Positions 24,569 to 32,957 of a stretch of DNA of 64,000 bases are shown one piece after another (the stretch's first letter is position 1; each line of letters begins with the position of its first letter). This stretch comes from Levilinea sp. (GTDB taxonomy: Bacteria > Chloroflexota > Anaerolineae > Anaerolineales > Anaerolineaceae), in contig JARKPO010000076.1 in assembly GCA_029975215.1 (NCBI GenBank), positions 1 through 64,000 on the forward strand, read 5' to 3'. Both the position numbers and the translations under genes were made by a program. Below the pieces are notes generated by a model. The model was not told where the DNA came from. It ran no database searches and saw only the letters and a list, made by a program, of their open reading frames with translations.

Positions 24569-25333
24569 TTAGCGCAGGCTGCGCATTTCCGATAATTCGC
24601 CGTCGGTGATGGTCAGCAGGCGCGAAACGTGTTCTTCCAGACTGCGGTCGTGACTGACGATTAAAATGGTCGTGCCCTGCTCGGCCAGAGTCTCAAACAA
24701 ATTGAAGATGGTCTCGGCGGTGGCCGTATCCAGGTTGCCGGTGGGTTCATCGGCCACGATCAGGGGCGGGTTGTTGGCCAATGCCCGGGCAATGGCAGCG
24801 CGCTGCTGCTGGCCGCCGGAGATGGCAGAGGGCTTTTTGAAGGCGTGGTCTTCCAATTCCACGGCGCGCAGCAGTTCCAGGGCGCGCTCTTCGCTTTTGC
24901 CGCGCTGATAGGTGCCGCAGAATTCCATGGGCAGCAGGATGTTATCCAAAAGGGACAGGCTGGGCATGAGCTGAAAGGTCTGATAGACCACGCCCACATG
25001 CCGCCCGCGCCACAAGGCTTTTTGATCCTCGCTGAGGGCGTGAACGGGGGTATCTTCAAACCACACTTCGCCTGAGGTGACCTGATCTACCCCGGTAATC
25101 ATATGGGTGAGGGTGGATTTGCCCGCGCCCGATTTACCCACGATACCGACAAATTCACCGCGGTAAAATTCGGCGTCAATGCCTTTCAGGGCGGTAATGT
25201 CGCCGGAGCGGGTGGGGTACACCTTGACCACCTGGCGCAGGCTGAGTAGGGGTTTGGGGCTGTGGAGGGCGGTGAGAGCGGCAACGGGGACAGAATCATC
25301 TACCGGTAAGGGTAATTTCGTAGGTTCAAACAT
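24569..25333 (-). CDS. ABC transporter ATP-binding protein (MacB/LolD type)
   Basis: A 254-residue ATPase in the same operon as the FtsX permease: Walker [10 protein letters not shown]-loop VVYQTF, signature [15 protein letters not shown], Walker B LIVADEP and H-loop IVSHD. A canonical partner for the permease, next to a second ATPase of the same class, so the pump may use two different ATPase subunits. The start at 25333 is chosen because a GGAAGATGATGG stretch lies before it. In-frame ATGs at 25363 and 25411 would add up to 26 residues without domain support. About 260 bases upstream hold no gene. Confidence 0.9.
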   Translation of the reverse strand: MFEPTKLPLPVDDSVPVAALTALHSPKPLLSLRQVVKVYPTRSGDITALKGIDAEFYRGEFVGIVGKSGAGKSTLTHMITGVDQVTSGEVWFEDTPVHALSEDQKALWRGRHVGVVYQTFQLMPSLSLLDNILLPMEFCGTYQRGKSEERALELLRAVELEDHAFKKPSAISGGQQQRAAIARALANNPPLIVADEPTGNLDTATAETIFNLFETLAEQGTTILIVSHDRSLEEHVSRLLTITDGELSEMRSLR

Positions 25334-25595
25334 CGTACCATCATCTTCCAATAGTTTACACATGGTTATACCGAGGCTCAATCGAAGCAATTGTAAACTG
25401 GATTTGTCCAAAAATTCCTTAGAATCAGATTACAGTTTTGACAGGTAAACATACCGACTGGTTGGTTTTATTATAGATAGGGATATACACCCTGCCCTGG
25501 GTGTACAGGCACATTCTGGTCACACTTTCAGGCATATTGCGGCCGGTGCGGCAGGCTTTCGGCTTTCCCCCTGATGCGTTTGGCGTGAAGACAGG

Positions 25596-26201
25596 TTAAT
25601 CCGCGGGGATCATGCCCAGTTCTTCGGGACGTACGCCCAGCCCGCCCACTTCGGCAAAGCTGAGGTGCTGCAGCGGCAGATCGCGGGCCTTCTTCAGTCG
25701 TTCGAACAGCTCCAGGTACCCAGCAGCTCCGCGTGCTTCCCAATTCAGTCCCAGCTGGCGGGCGGCCTCCTGGACAGCCTCTACGGAGGGGCCTTCCAAT
25801 TCGGTGAACAGGCCGAAGGGCATCTCATCCACAGTGATCAGGACTTCCCCCAGGAAGTAATCTTCACGGTACTTCTCGTACATCACCACCACCTGATATC
25901 CCAGGGCTTCCAGCAGGTCGCGGGCAGCGTTGAAATCGCTGACCTCAAACTGAATTTCGGTGCGTACAGCCACCCCTTGCTGGGGGCGGGTGGGGCCTTT
26001 GAAGGTGAGCAGGGCGGTGCGGTCCTGGCGCAGGCGCAGCACATTCTTCTGCGCCGTCAGGCTGCCGTCCGGCAGGTCGAAGCGCAGGTTTTGTTCCAAC
26101 ATGCGGGGGTGTTCCAACACCGCTCCCGCTGCCCGCAGACGGGCGAGATAGGCCGGGCGGTCGCGCAGGTAAAACTTGGCTTCGATTTCATCTTTATTCA
26201 T
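25596..26201 (-). CDS. CYTH-domain protein (class IV adenylate cyclase / triphosphatase family)
   Basis: A 201-residue protein. The N-terminal EIEAK motif (Glu5, Glu7, Lys9) is the CYTH signature, which binds metal and triphosphate. Later charged strands (LRLRQDR, LLTFKGP, EIQFEVSD, REDYFLGEVLITVDEMP) continue the tunnel barrel. Class IV adenylate cyclases (CyaB) and thiamine triphosphatases share this fold, and sequence alone does not separate them. The ATG at 26201 overlaps the upstream membrane-protein gene by 8 nt; it replaces an upstream extension with no family resemblance. If it makes cAMP, the cNMP-like ATPase 1 kb away is a possible listener, but that is speculation. Confidence 0.85.
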   Translation of the reverse strand: MNKDEIEAKFYLRDRPAYLARLRAAGAVLEHPRMLEQNLRFDLPDGSLTAQKNVLRLRQDRTALLTFKGPTRPQQGVAVRTEIQFEVSDFNAARDLLEALGYQVVVMYEKYREDYFLGEVLITVDEMPFGLFTELEGPSVEAVQEAARQLGLNWEARGAAGYLELFERLKKARDLPLQHLSFAEVGGLGVRPEELGMIPAD

Positions 26202-26607
26202 CAGGGTTTCCTTTTTGGGGAGGGTTGGTCTGCAAGGCGGCGATGATGAACACGAGCAGACACAGGCTGAAGAAGACGACAAAGGGCGTGTTGGCGCGGG
26301 CTGCGCTGGATGGTGAAAAGAGCAGCCGGTCGGCCCAATAGGTGAGGGCCATGCCCGCCGCCGTCCAATAGGCAATGCGCCGGGCCTGCCAACCCGTCCA
26401 CACGCTGAAACTGGCCAGCAGCCCGGTCAGGCCCCACAGCAGGCCGGTGACGACCCAATACGGCGGCGCGGGGCGGGTTTGGTAAGCGGCTAACAGGTCG
26501 CTGTACAGGAGGCCCTGGTAGGCGCGCGAAAAACCGAAGAAGGCCGCCAGGGCAAACAGCGCGGCGGTCAGCCAGACCTGCCAGGTGCGCACCCAGCGCG
26601 GCTTCAC
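26194..26607 (-). CDS. Small integral membrane protein of unknown function
   Basis: A 137-residue protein with about four hydrophobic helices. The GTG at 26607 overlaps the TGA of the preceding glycosyltransferase by 4 nt (GTGA), which decides the start. The end overlaps the CYTH gene by 8 nt. No recognised family or motif. The packing suggests translational coupling within the glycosyltransferase operon. Confidence 0.65.
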   Translation of the reverse strand: MKPRWVRTWQVWLTAALFALAAFFGFSRAYQGLLYSDLLAAYQTRPAPPYWVVTGLLWGLTGLLASFSVWTGWQARRIAYWTAAGMALTYWADRLLFSPSSAARANTPFVVFFSLCLLVFIIAALQTNPPQKGNPDE

Positions 26608-28883
26608 TCCTGCCACCGCACCTCCCACAGATGCACGTGGGCGGGTTCTCCGTCGTGCAGGCTGCGGACATCCAGCCATAGAGCAGCGGGGGTGTAGGCC
26701 TGGTTAAAGCGCAGGCTCACCCAGCGCGGGTTGGGGTCGTCGGCAGCAGAGATCTGCTGCTGGGCCAACACCTGCCCGGTGCTGTCCACCAGGGTGGCGG
26801 TCACCTCGGTGGCGGTTCCGCCGATACGCACTTCGACGCCGGAGAGGCGGATTTGTGCATTCATTGAAACTTGCAGGCGCAAGGGGTTGGCTTCCAGGGT
26901 GCGCACCAGGGTATTTTCATCACCGTCGAAGAGTTGGCCAATTTCGCCCATATCCAGATAGGAATAGCGCACCGGCAGGGTCAGGCCGCCCAGGCGGATT
27001 TCACCTTCGCGCAGGGCCTGGCGCGCCTGGCGCTCGGATTCCAGAATGGCTTCAATATTATCGGCATAACGCAGGCGCACAAAGTAAAAGCCGGTTTGCC
27101 CATCGGGGGTGGGCACGGTTTTTTCCACGCGCACATCGGTGAACTTTGGATTGGTGTTCACCATTTTAAACTCCTGCGGAATCATCACAAACACGGTCTG
27201 CTCGTCCAGCGGCTGAATTTCATATAAATAACCCTCGATGCTGCCCATCTGGTAAGGCAGATCCCCTGGGTAAAAGAAGCGCAGGATGGTATCGGTGCCG
27301 TTGGCCCAAGAGGGCGAAACGATCAGGTGCGCGTCGGGGTTTTGGTTCTGATATTCGTCAATGGCGGCCACCAATTGCTTGGCTCCATACTGCATACCGC
27401 CCAGGCCGTAATCACGGAACCACAGTGGACCGTTGACCAGGGCATCGCGCAGCATGTACCCATTGACTCCCGCCAGGAGGGCAAAGGTGAGGACGGCCAG
27501 GGCAGCGCGCGGCAGATGCCAATGTTTTTCAAGCCATTGGAGCAGCAGGCACAGGCCCAGGCCGCTGAGCAAGGCAGCCGGGATGACCATCACCAGGGCG
27601 CGGGTGATGCCCAGGGCCACCAGAGCGGCACCGCTGGGCGCGGCCAGCAAAACGAGCAGCAGCGCGCGGTGGGGGGCCGAGCGAATTTTCCACAGGGCCG
27701 CGCCCAGACCTACCAGCAGGAAGGGCAGGGTGAAGCGCAGCAGGTGGCCGTAGCCTTTCATGGTGTGCCGTTCCAGGTCCACCGTATTGGGCAGATACCA
27801 GTACATGGGGTTCAGGCCGCGGGCGTATTCGCTGAAGAACTGGCCCAGCTTGGCGCTGAGCGGAATGGGCTGGATCCAGTAGGAGTTGAGCACGCGCAGG
27901 TGATTGAGGTTCTCGGTGGGGTGGGCCAGCTGAAAGCGCAGCAGTGGCAGGGCCAGCAGCAGGGTGAGCAGAAAGGCCCAGCCCACCCATTTGCGCTGCT
28001 GCCAATGGTAGGCGGCGTCGCTGAGCAGCAGGAACACGGCTGCCAGTCCAATGACCAGGCGAGTGGGGGCATAGCTGTAAAAGGTCAGCGCGCCCATCAA
28101 CGCCGCCAGCAGCAGGGCGCGGGGATGCCCGGTGCGGTAGCGCAGATAGTAATAGACGAAGCCCGCCAGAAAAGTGACCGCCAGGCTGGTTTCAAAGGCG
28201 GTACGGGAATGCAGGAACCAGGCGGGGGTGATGGACAGCAGCAGCGCACCCGCCCAGGCGTGGGGCAGGTGGAACACCCGCCGCAAAGTCAGCGCCACCC
28301 ACAGACAGGCCAGCACTGAAAGCAGAGCTGGAACGCCGCGGGTGATCCAGATGGCTTTGCCCAGCAAGAGGTAGGGCAGTACCTGCACATACACCGACAG
28401 GCTGAGGTTGTATTGGTAACTGTTGAGGAAATAGGTGGGCAGCAGGATCTTATCGGAGCCGCGCAGGCCGTCGCGTAGGAAATCCTGAGCCAGCACGGTT
28501 TGCACGGCCTCGTCGGTGAAGAAATAAATGGGATATTGCTCCAGGCCGATGAAGCGGGTCAGCAGATAGACCGCCAGAGTCAGCCCGAGCAGACCGTATT
28601 CCAGGTGTTTTTCGGCCCCGGCGCGCTGCACCCAGGCAAAAACGCGCTGCACTCTGGCCGAAAGGCCCTCCCAGAAGGCGCTGAGCACATGCGGCCTGTC
28701 GGGCGCGGCCTGGGCCTGCACGGCCAACCCTTCGGGGGTGTCTTCGGCATCCAGGGTCACGCGCACTCGCGTGCCAGGGGGGGCCTGAATGAACAGACGC
28801 ACCCGCGCACGCCCCGCAGCCAGCTCCACAGCTTCGGGTTCAGTTGAGTCATGGGAAGGCGGCTTGGGGTTCATGGGCATCAC
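26604..28883 (-). CDS. GT-C/family 39-like membrane glycosyltransferase
   Basis: A 759-residue membrane enzyme. After a cytosolic N-terminus of about 95 residues come a dozen hydrophobic helices. The first large loop carries YPIYFFTDEAVQT, the acidic motif typical of GT39/PMT/ArnT-type enzymes that use polyprenyl-phosphate sugars. The last 220 residues form a soluble beta-rich domain. It probably glycosylates a surface protein, lipid or glycan; the acceptor is unknown. The start is either GTG 28883 or ATG 28880. The promoter's -10 box ends 6 nt before the GTG, so the mRNA is predicted to be leaderless or nearly so. First gene of an operon with the small membrane protein and the CYTH enzyme. 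Confidence 0.8.
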   Translation of the reverse strand: MMPMNPKPPSHDSTEPEAVELAAGRARVRLFIQAPPGTRVRVTLDAEDTPEGLAVQAQAAPDRPHVLSAFWEGLSARVQRVFAWVQRAGAEKHLEYGLLGLTLAVYLLTRFIGLEQYPIYFFTDEAVQTVLAQDFLRDGLRGSDKILLPTYFLNSYQYNLSLSVYVQVLPYLLLGKAIWITRGVPALLSVLACLWVALTLRRVFHLPHAWAGALLLSITPAWFLHSRTAFETSLAVTFLAGFVYYYLRYRTGHPRALLLAALMGALTFYSYAPTRLVIGLAAVFLLLSDAAYHWQQRKWVGWAFLLTLLLALPLLRFQLAHPTENLNHLRVLNSYWIQPIPLSAKLGQFFSEYARGLNPMYWYLPNTVDLERHTMKGYGHLLRFTLPFLLVGLGAALWKIRSAPHRALLLVLLAAPSGAALVALGITRALVMVIPAALLSGLGLCLLLQWLEKHWHLPRAALAVLTFALLAGVNGYMLRDALVNGPLWFRDYGLGGMQYGAKQLVAAIDEYQNQNPDAHLIVSPSWANGTDTILRFFYPGDLPYQMGSIEGYLYEIQPLDEQTVFVMIPQEFKMVNTNPKFTDVRVEKTVPTPDGQTGFYFVRLRYADNIEAILESERQARQALREGEIRLGGLTLPVRYSYLDMGEIGQLFDGDENTLVRTLEANPLRLQVSMNAQIRLSGVEVRIGGTATEVTATLVDSTGQVLAQQQISAADDPNPRWVSLRFNQAYTPAALWLDVRSLHDGEPAHVHLWEVRWQE

Positions 28884-28889
28884 CCCATG

Positions 28890-28898
28890 ATTATAGCA
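28890..28898 (-). promoter_or_regulatory. Extended -10 promoter of the GT39-like operon
   Basis: Reverse strand TGCTATAAT (TG, one base, TATAAT). No -35. It lies 6 nt from the GTG at 28883 and 9 nt from the ATG at 28880. Confidence 0.55.
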
Positions 28899-28919
28899 TG
28901 AGCAGGCAGACGCGGTCTG

Positions 28920-30068
28920 TTAGGGAATGGGGTCGGGGTATTCGTAGCCGATTTTGGCCTGACGGGCGGCAAAATCTTTCACCAGATGGCCGGTCTCTAC
29001 CCACAGCCCATATTCCGCGCCGGTGGCCTGATTGGGCACGTTGGGGCGCGCCACGTTGACGGTGACAAAATTGCTGATGAACACCAGGGCAGCCAGTCCC
29101 AACAGCCAGCGGCGCTTGTGGGGCAGGGCGGCGCCCAGCATCAGCATCCAGAAGGGCAGGGTGGGCAGCAGGTAAGAGATTTCGGTGGGAATTTGGAGGA
29201 AAAAGGCTTCGTAGGCCAAAATGCCCGCCACTCCCAGCCAGCCCAGAGCGGCGTTTGGCAGGCTTTTACCGCCGCGCACCAGCCGAAGAAGGGCAGCGGC
29301 GCCTACAAAGACCAGGGCGAGGAAGCCGGGCAGGCTCCAGAAGATGACATTTTTGTAGCCAAAGCGCCCCAGACGCAGCGGCAGCGACCAGAAGGTCTCG
29401 TCGCCAACCGTGGGTTTGAGAAAACGCCAGCTCCATTCCACAAAATCGGCGGTGGGCAGGTAAGACAGCACCGCCACCAGCGCAGCGGCAGCCCCTGCGC
29501 CCACGGCCTGTTTCCGTTGGGCGCGTTGGGTGATGAACACGAACAGCAGCACCGCGGCGACAACCAGGCCGGTGGAGATGCGCGAGCCCACCGCCAGCCC
29601 CAGGGCAATGCCCGCAAAGAGCGGGCGGTGATCGATCAGCAGGTAAAAACCCAGGAAGGCAAAGCCCAGCGCCCAGAAGTAATCAATGGTGCTGGCGGCG
29701 CTGACCCAGGTGTATGGGTGGACGGCCATGATCAGGGTGAGCAGCTCAGCCTGCTCCAATTGGAAACGGCGGGCGACAGCCAAAAAACTGCCCAGGAACA
29801 CCAGGGTCATGCACAGGCTGCCCAAATTGGTCAGCAGACTGCCGCCCAGGGTGTTGAGGATCAACGTCATGGTTTCGTGCACCAAAAAGCCGGGGCTGCG
29901 CGAGGGGATGTAGTCGAGGGTTTTGACGAAATACTTACCCGCCCATACCACACCGTGGGCGTCGTAATCGCTGCCGTAACCGAAAAAGATGAGGGGAAAA
30001 TACAGCACCGCGGCCAAAACCAACACACGGTACCGTTTGAGCCAGTTCATCCAGGGGCTTGCCGTCAT
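28920..30068 (-). CDS. Polytopic membrane protein, probable GT-C glycosyltransferase
   Basis: A 382-residue protein with about nine or ten membrane helices. The first loop has YGSDYDAHGVVWAGK and SRSPGFLVHE. Acidic first-loop motifs and the SR-PG segment are common in GT-C enzymes of the mannosyltransferase type. No detailed family assignment is possible. GAAGGAAAG lies before the ATG. It is 36 nt upstream of the GT39-like gene, on the same strand, and could be partly co-transcribed. It may act in the same surface glycosylation pathway (inferred). Confidence 0.65.
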   Translation of the reverse strand: MTASPWMNWLKRYRVLVLAAVLYFPLIFFGYGSDYDAHGVVWAGKYFVKTLDYIPSRSPGFLVHETMTLILNTLGGSLLTNLGSLCMTLVFLGSFLAVARRFQLEQAELLTLIMAVHPYTWVSAASTIDYFWALGFAFLGFYLLIDHRPLFAGIALGLAVGSRISTGLVVAAVLLFVFITQRAQRKQAVGAGAAAALVAVLSYLPTADFVEWSWRFLKPTVGDETFWSLPLRLGRFGYKNVIFWSLPGFLALVFVGAAALLRLVRGGKSLPNAALGWLGVAGILAYEAFFLQIPTEISYLLPTLPFWMLMLGAALPHKRRWLLGLAALVFISNFVTVNVARPNVPNQATGAEYGLWVETGHLVKDFAARQAKIGYEYPDPIP

Positions 30069-30134
30069 GACTTTCCTTCAATCACCCGAAGCGGCGTGGC
30101 GGCTTGGGTGCATGGTTTGATGGGGTTGATTATA

Positions 30135-30165
30135 GCCCAAAACAAACGCCCCGCGGGTGGGGCGT
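30135..30165 (-). terminator. Intrinsic terminator of the response regulator-thrC operon
   Basis: Stem ACGCCCC / GGGGCGT, 6-nt loop, followed on the reverse strand by TTGTTTTGG. Confidence 0.7.
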
Positions 30166-30192
30166 CTGTGAGTAGTTCGCATTGAGGGACGG

Positions 30193-31398
30193 CTAGCGGG
30201 CAAATTCTTCAGGGAAGCTGGATTCGAGATATTTCAGCCCCGTGCCGGTGTTGAGCAGCAGCACGCGCTCATCGGGGCGCACCCATTGGCGGCGCTGAAG
30301 GGTTTGCAGGGCGGCCAGGGTGGCGGCACCTTCGGGGGCCACAAACAGCCCTTCGGCGGCAGCTAAATGGCGCTGGGCGGCGAGGATTTCGCTATCGGAG
30401 ACAGCCACGGCCGTTCCGCCGCTTTCGCGCAGGGTTTGCAGGATGAGCCGGTCGGCAAAGCTCTTCGGCACGCGCAGCCCGGAGGCCAGGGTCTGGGCTC
30501 CCTGCCACATCTGGCAGGTGTCGGCGGCTTCGTCAAAGGCTTTCACCACTGGCGCACAGCCGTCAGCCTGCACGGCTACCATGCGCGGGAAGGATTTGGT
30601 TTCCAGCCAGCCCAGGGCTTCCAGTTCTTTGAGGGCTTTCCAGATGCCCACCAGGCCTGTGCCCCCGCCGGTGGGGTAGAGGATCACATCTGGAAGCTGC
30701 CAGCCCAGGCTTTCGGCAATTTCCAAACCCATGACCTTTTTGCCTTCCAGGCGGTAAGGCTCTTTAAAGGTGGAAACATCGAACCAGCCCTCGTCGCGAG
30801 CGCGCGCCCCGGCCAAGGCGGCGGCGTCGCTGATCAGGCCGTCCACCAGGTGCACTTCGGCGCCGGTGATGCGGGTTTCCAGCATGTTGGCCTGCGGGGT
30901 GTCTTTGGGCATATACACGGCGGCTTTCATGCCCGCCCGGCTGGCATAGGCAGCCATAGCCCCGCCCGCGTTTCCGGCGGTGGGGATAATCACGCGCTCC
31001 ACGCCCAGCTCATACGCCTTCGAGATGGCCCCAGCCAACCCGCGCGCCTTAAAGCTGCCGGTGGGGTTGAGGCTTTCATCCTTTAAGAGCAGGTGGGGCA
31101 TACCGATCTGGTCCCCCAGGCGAGGCAAGTGCAGGGTGGGGGTGTCGCCTTCGCCCAGGCTGATAATTTTGGTGGGGTCAAACACGGGCAGCAACTCGGC
31201 CCAGCGCCACATGCCCCGCGGGCGGGCGGTCAGCGCATCGCGGTCGGTGTGACGGCGCACGCTTTCCAGGTCGTAGTGTGAGACCAGGGGGCCGCGGCAG
31301 TCGGGGCAAAAGGTTTGCAGTTGGTGGGGGTCGAAGACCCGCTGACACTGGGGACATTCCAGACGCAGAAGGTAGGAGCGGTGGGTGTGATTGGCCAT
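30193..31398 (-). CDS. thrC: Threonine synthase
   Basis: A 401-residue PLP enzyme converting O-phosphohomoserine to threonine. An N-terminal zinc ribbon (C15, C18, C31, C34) precedes a fold-type II PLP domain. The Schiff-base lysine is Lys117 in NPTGSFKARG. The glycine-rich phosphate loop is YPTGGGTGLVG. LLLNTGTGLKY near the C-terminus is typical of the family. Some PLP relatives with zinc ribbons are cysteate synthases, but the sequence motifs fit threonine synthase. It is 9 nt downstream of a response regulator and uses its promoter. Confidence 0.92.
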   Translation of the reverse strand: MANHTHRSYLLRLECPQCQRVFDPHQLQTFCPDCRGPLVSHYDLESVRRHTDRDALTARPRGMWRWAELLPVFDPTKIISLGEGDTPTLHLPRLGDQIGMPHLLLKDESLNPTGSFKARGLAGAISKAYELGVERVIIPTAGNAGGAMAAYASRAGMKAAVYMPKDTPQANMLETRITGAEVHLVDGLISDAAALAGARARDEGWFDVSTFKEPYRLEGKKVMGLEIAESLGWQLPDVILYPTGGGTGLVGIWKALKELEALGWLETKSFPRMVAVQADGCAPVVKAFDEAADTCQMWQGAQTLASGLRVPKSFADRLILQTLRESGGTAVAVSDSEILAAQRHLAAAEGLFVAPEGAATLAALQTLQRRQWVRPDERVLLLNTGTGLKYLESSFPEEFAR

Positions 31399-31407
31399 CT
31401 CTTTTCC

Positions 31408-31788
31408 TTATTTAAAGTCGGACAAAAAGCTTTGGACACGCGTCCACAACTCGCGAATGTGAATGGGCTTGCTCATGTACACGTCGCAGCCGGCCTGCAG
31501 GGCTTTTTCCACTGCACCGCGCAGGGTGTCGGCGCTGATGGCGATGACGGGCACATCTCGCAATTGGGGGTTCGAGCTGGCCCGCAGCTGGCGGACGACC
31601 TCGTAGCCTAACACATCAGGGAGGTGAATATCCAGCAGGACCAGATCGGGGAGGATCTCTTGGGCGGCGGCGATGCCTTCCATGCCGGTCTCTGCGCCCA
31701 CAAAGCCGTAGCCAATGGCTTCCAGGGCTTGCTGCACCAGTTGGCGGTGTTCGGCTTCATCTTCAATGTAGAGGACGGTTGGATTCAA
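31408..31788 (-). CDS. Single-domain response regulator (CheY-like receiver)
   Basis: A 126-residue receiver domain without output domain. Acidic pocket in IEDEAEH, phosphoacceptor Asp in DLVLLDIHLPD (about residue 53), Ser in VIAISAD and the conserved Lys in MSKPI. It probably relays phosphoryl groups or regulates by protein contact. No histidine kinase is in the window. It is co-transcribed with threonine synthase, an odd partner, and driven by a TTGCCA/TATGAT promoter. Confidence 0.92.
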   Translation of the reverse strand: MNPTVLYIEDEAEHRQLVQQALEAIGYGFVGAETGMEGIAAAQEILPDLVLLDIHLPDVLGYEVVRQLRASSNPQLRDVPVIAISADTLRGAVEKALQAGCDVYMSKPIHIRELWTRVQSFLSDFK

Positions 31789-31833
31789 ATGGGCTATCCT
31801 TTTGCACGCAACGTGGGTTCCCCACCCATTTTG

Positions 31834-31862
31834 ATCATATCAAGGTTATGAAAATCTGGCAA
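31834..31862 (-). promoter_or_regulatory. Promoter of the response regulator-thrC operon
   Basis: Reverse strand: TTGCCA (31862-31857), 17-bp spacer, TATGAT (31839-31834) preceded by TGA (extended -10). Confidence 0.65.
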
Positions 31863-31888
31863 CCTCAAAAGCGCCCGCGCGCCTTTGC

Positions 31889-31916
31889 TTGACAGTTCGC
31901 GAAAGTCGGATATACT
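31889..31916 (+). promoter_or_regulatory. Promoter of the Thr/Pro-rich anchored protein gene
   Basis: Consensus TTGACA at 31889-31894, 16-bp spacer, TATACT at 31911-31916. The leader is about 120 nt. Confidence 0.7.
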
Positions 31917-32041
31917 GGCAGAAGACAGATTGTATGTCCATTTTTGGGTGCAGCAGATCTGGCGTAGATCTTGCACAGGTTCTTATCATTGTACATGAAT
32001 GCGGCGGTGCGACCGGTGCAAAATAGCCAGGAGGGAAAACC

Positions 32042-32515
32042 ATGAAGATAACCATCTGGGACATTCTCACCATTCTGACCCTGTTTGTGCTGGTTGGGGT
32101 GGTGGTGGTCGTGCTTCAGATCATGGTCAATCCATACACAGCCATCAACCCGTTTAAGCCGCCTACGCTGCCGCCTACGATTGTGATTCCCACTTCCACA
32201 GCGACGCTGCGCGCGCTGCCGCCCACCTGGACACCCCAGGGCTTCACCGGCGAGCAGCCGGCGGCGGCCGGCCCGGGCGTTACCCTGGCGCCCAGCTCCA
32301 CCTTACCGGCCACGGCGACCGGCTTCACCTTGCCCACCTTTACCTCCACGGCCACGGTGACCAACACACCTACCAACACGCCCACCATTACCCAAACGCC
32401 GACAGTCACTAACACCCCCACGCGCACGCGTACGCCGCGCCCAACCAAAACTCGGACGCCCAAGCCACCCACCGATACATCGGTGCCCCCCACGGATCCG
32501 CCGCCTGGCCCCTAG
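32042..32515 (+). CDS. Membrane-anchored Thr/Pro-rich low-complexity protein
   Basis: A 157-residue protein. One N-terminal membrane helix (residues 8-30, Val/Leu rich) is followed by an extracytoplasmic tail made almost wholly of Thr, Pro and Ser, including repeats of the TNTPT/TRTP type and a basic stretch RTRTPRPTKTRTPKPP. No folded domain. A wall-spanning stalk or a substrate for O-glycosylation is plausible. The same kind of linker occurs in several lipoproteins of this window. CAGGAGGG precedes the ATG. Confidence 0.75.
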   Translation: MKITIWDILTILTLFVLVGVVVVVLQIMVNPYTAINPFKPPTLPPTIVIPTSTATLRALPPTWTPQGFTGEQPAAAGPGVTLAPSSTLPATATGFTLPTFTSTATVTNTPTNTPTITQTPTVTNTPTRTRTPRPTKTRTPKPPTDTSVPPTDPPPGP

Positions 32516-32561
32516 GGCTGGCCTGCGCCCGCTGGCTGTGCTGACGGTTCTCTTGCATCTC

Positions 32562-32570
32562 TGATATCCT
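32562..32570 (+). promoter_or_regulatory. Extended -10 promoter of the gat operon
   Basis: TGATATCCT (TG, one base, TATCCT). A CTGACG at 32541-32546 could act as -35. The leader to ATG 32631 is about 54 nt. Confidence 0.4.
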
Positions 32571-32630
32571 GTATCCATCCTCCCCTGGGACGCCTGTCCT
32601 GGGGGAACCATTCAAAATTGAGACTTGCTT

Positions 32631-32951
32631 ATGCCTGAACAGATCACCCAAGAGATTTTTGAACACCTGGTGGCCCTGGCCGCCCTGGAACTAAACCCCG
32701 ACGAAGCTGAATATCTGCGGGGAGAGCTGAACCGCCAGCTTGCCGCCATTCATGAACTGAGCGCCATCCCGTTGGACGACGATATCCCCGCCAGCCTGCA
32801 CGGCGTGCCCTTCCCGTTGGAGGTGCGTCAGGGATTGCGCCAGGACAAATGGCAGCCTTACCCCGAACCGCAGACCATTTTAGAACAGGCTCCTGAGACC
32901 AGCGACGGCTACATCGTCGTGCCCGACATCCCCCACACCACTCTGGAATAA
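32631..32951 (+). CDS. gatC: Asp-tRNA(Asn)/Glu-tRNA(Gln) amidotransferase subunit C
   Basis: A 106-residue small subunit that stabilises GatA in the transamidosome. It shows the family pattern: ITQEIFEHLVALAALELNPDEAEYLRGELN with a following LDDD acidic turn. ATG 32631 is preferred over TTG 32625. No clear ribosome binding site precedes it. gatA follows after 6 nt. Confidence 0.9.
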   Translation: MPEQITQEIFEHLVALAALELNPDEAEYLRGELNRQLAAIHELSAIPLDDDIPASLHGVPFPLEVRQGLRQDKWQPYPEPQTILEQAPETSDGYIVVPDIPHTTLE

Positions 32952-32957
32952 TCCCTT

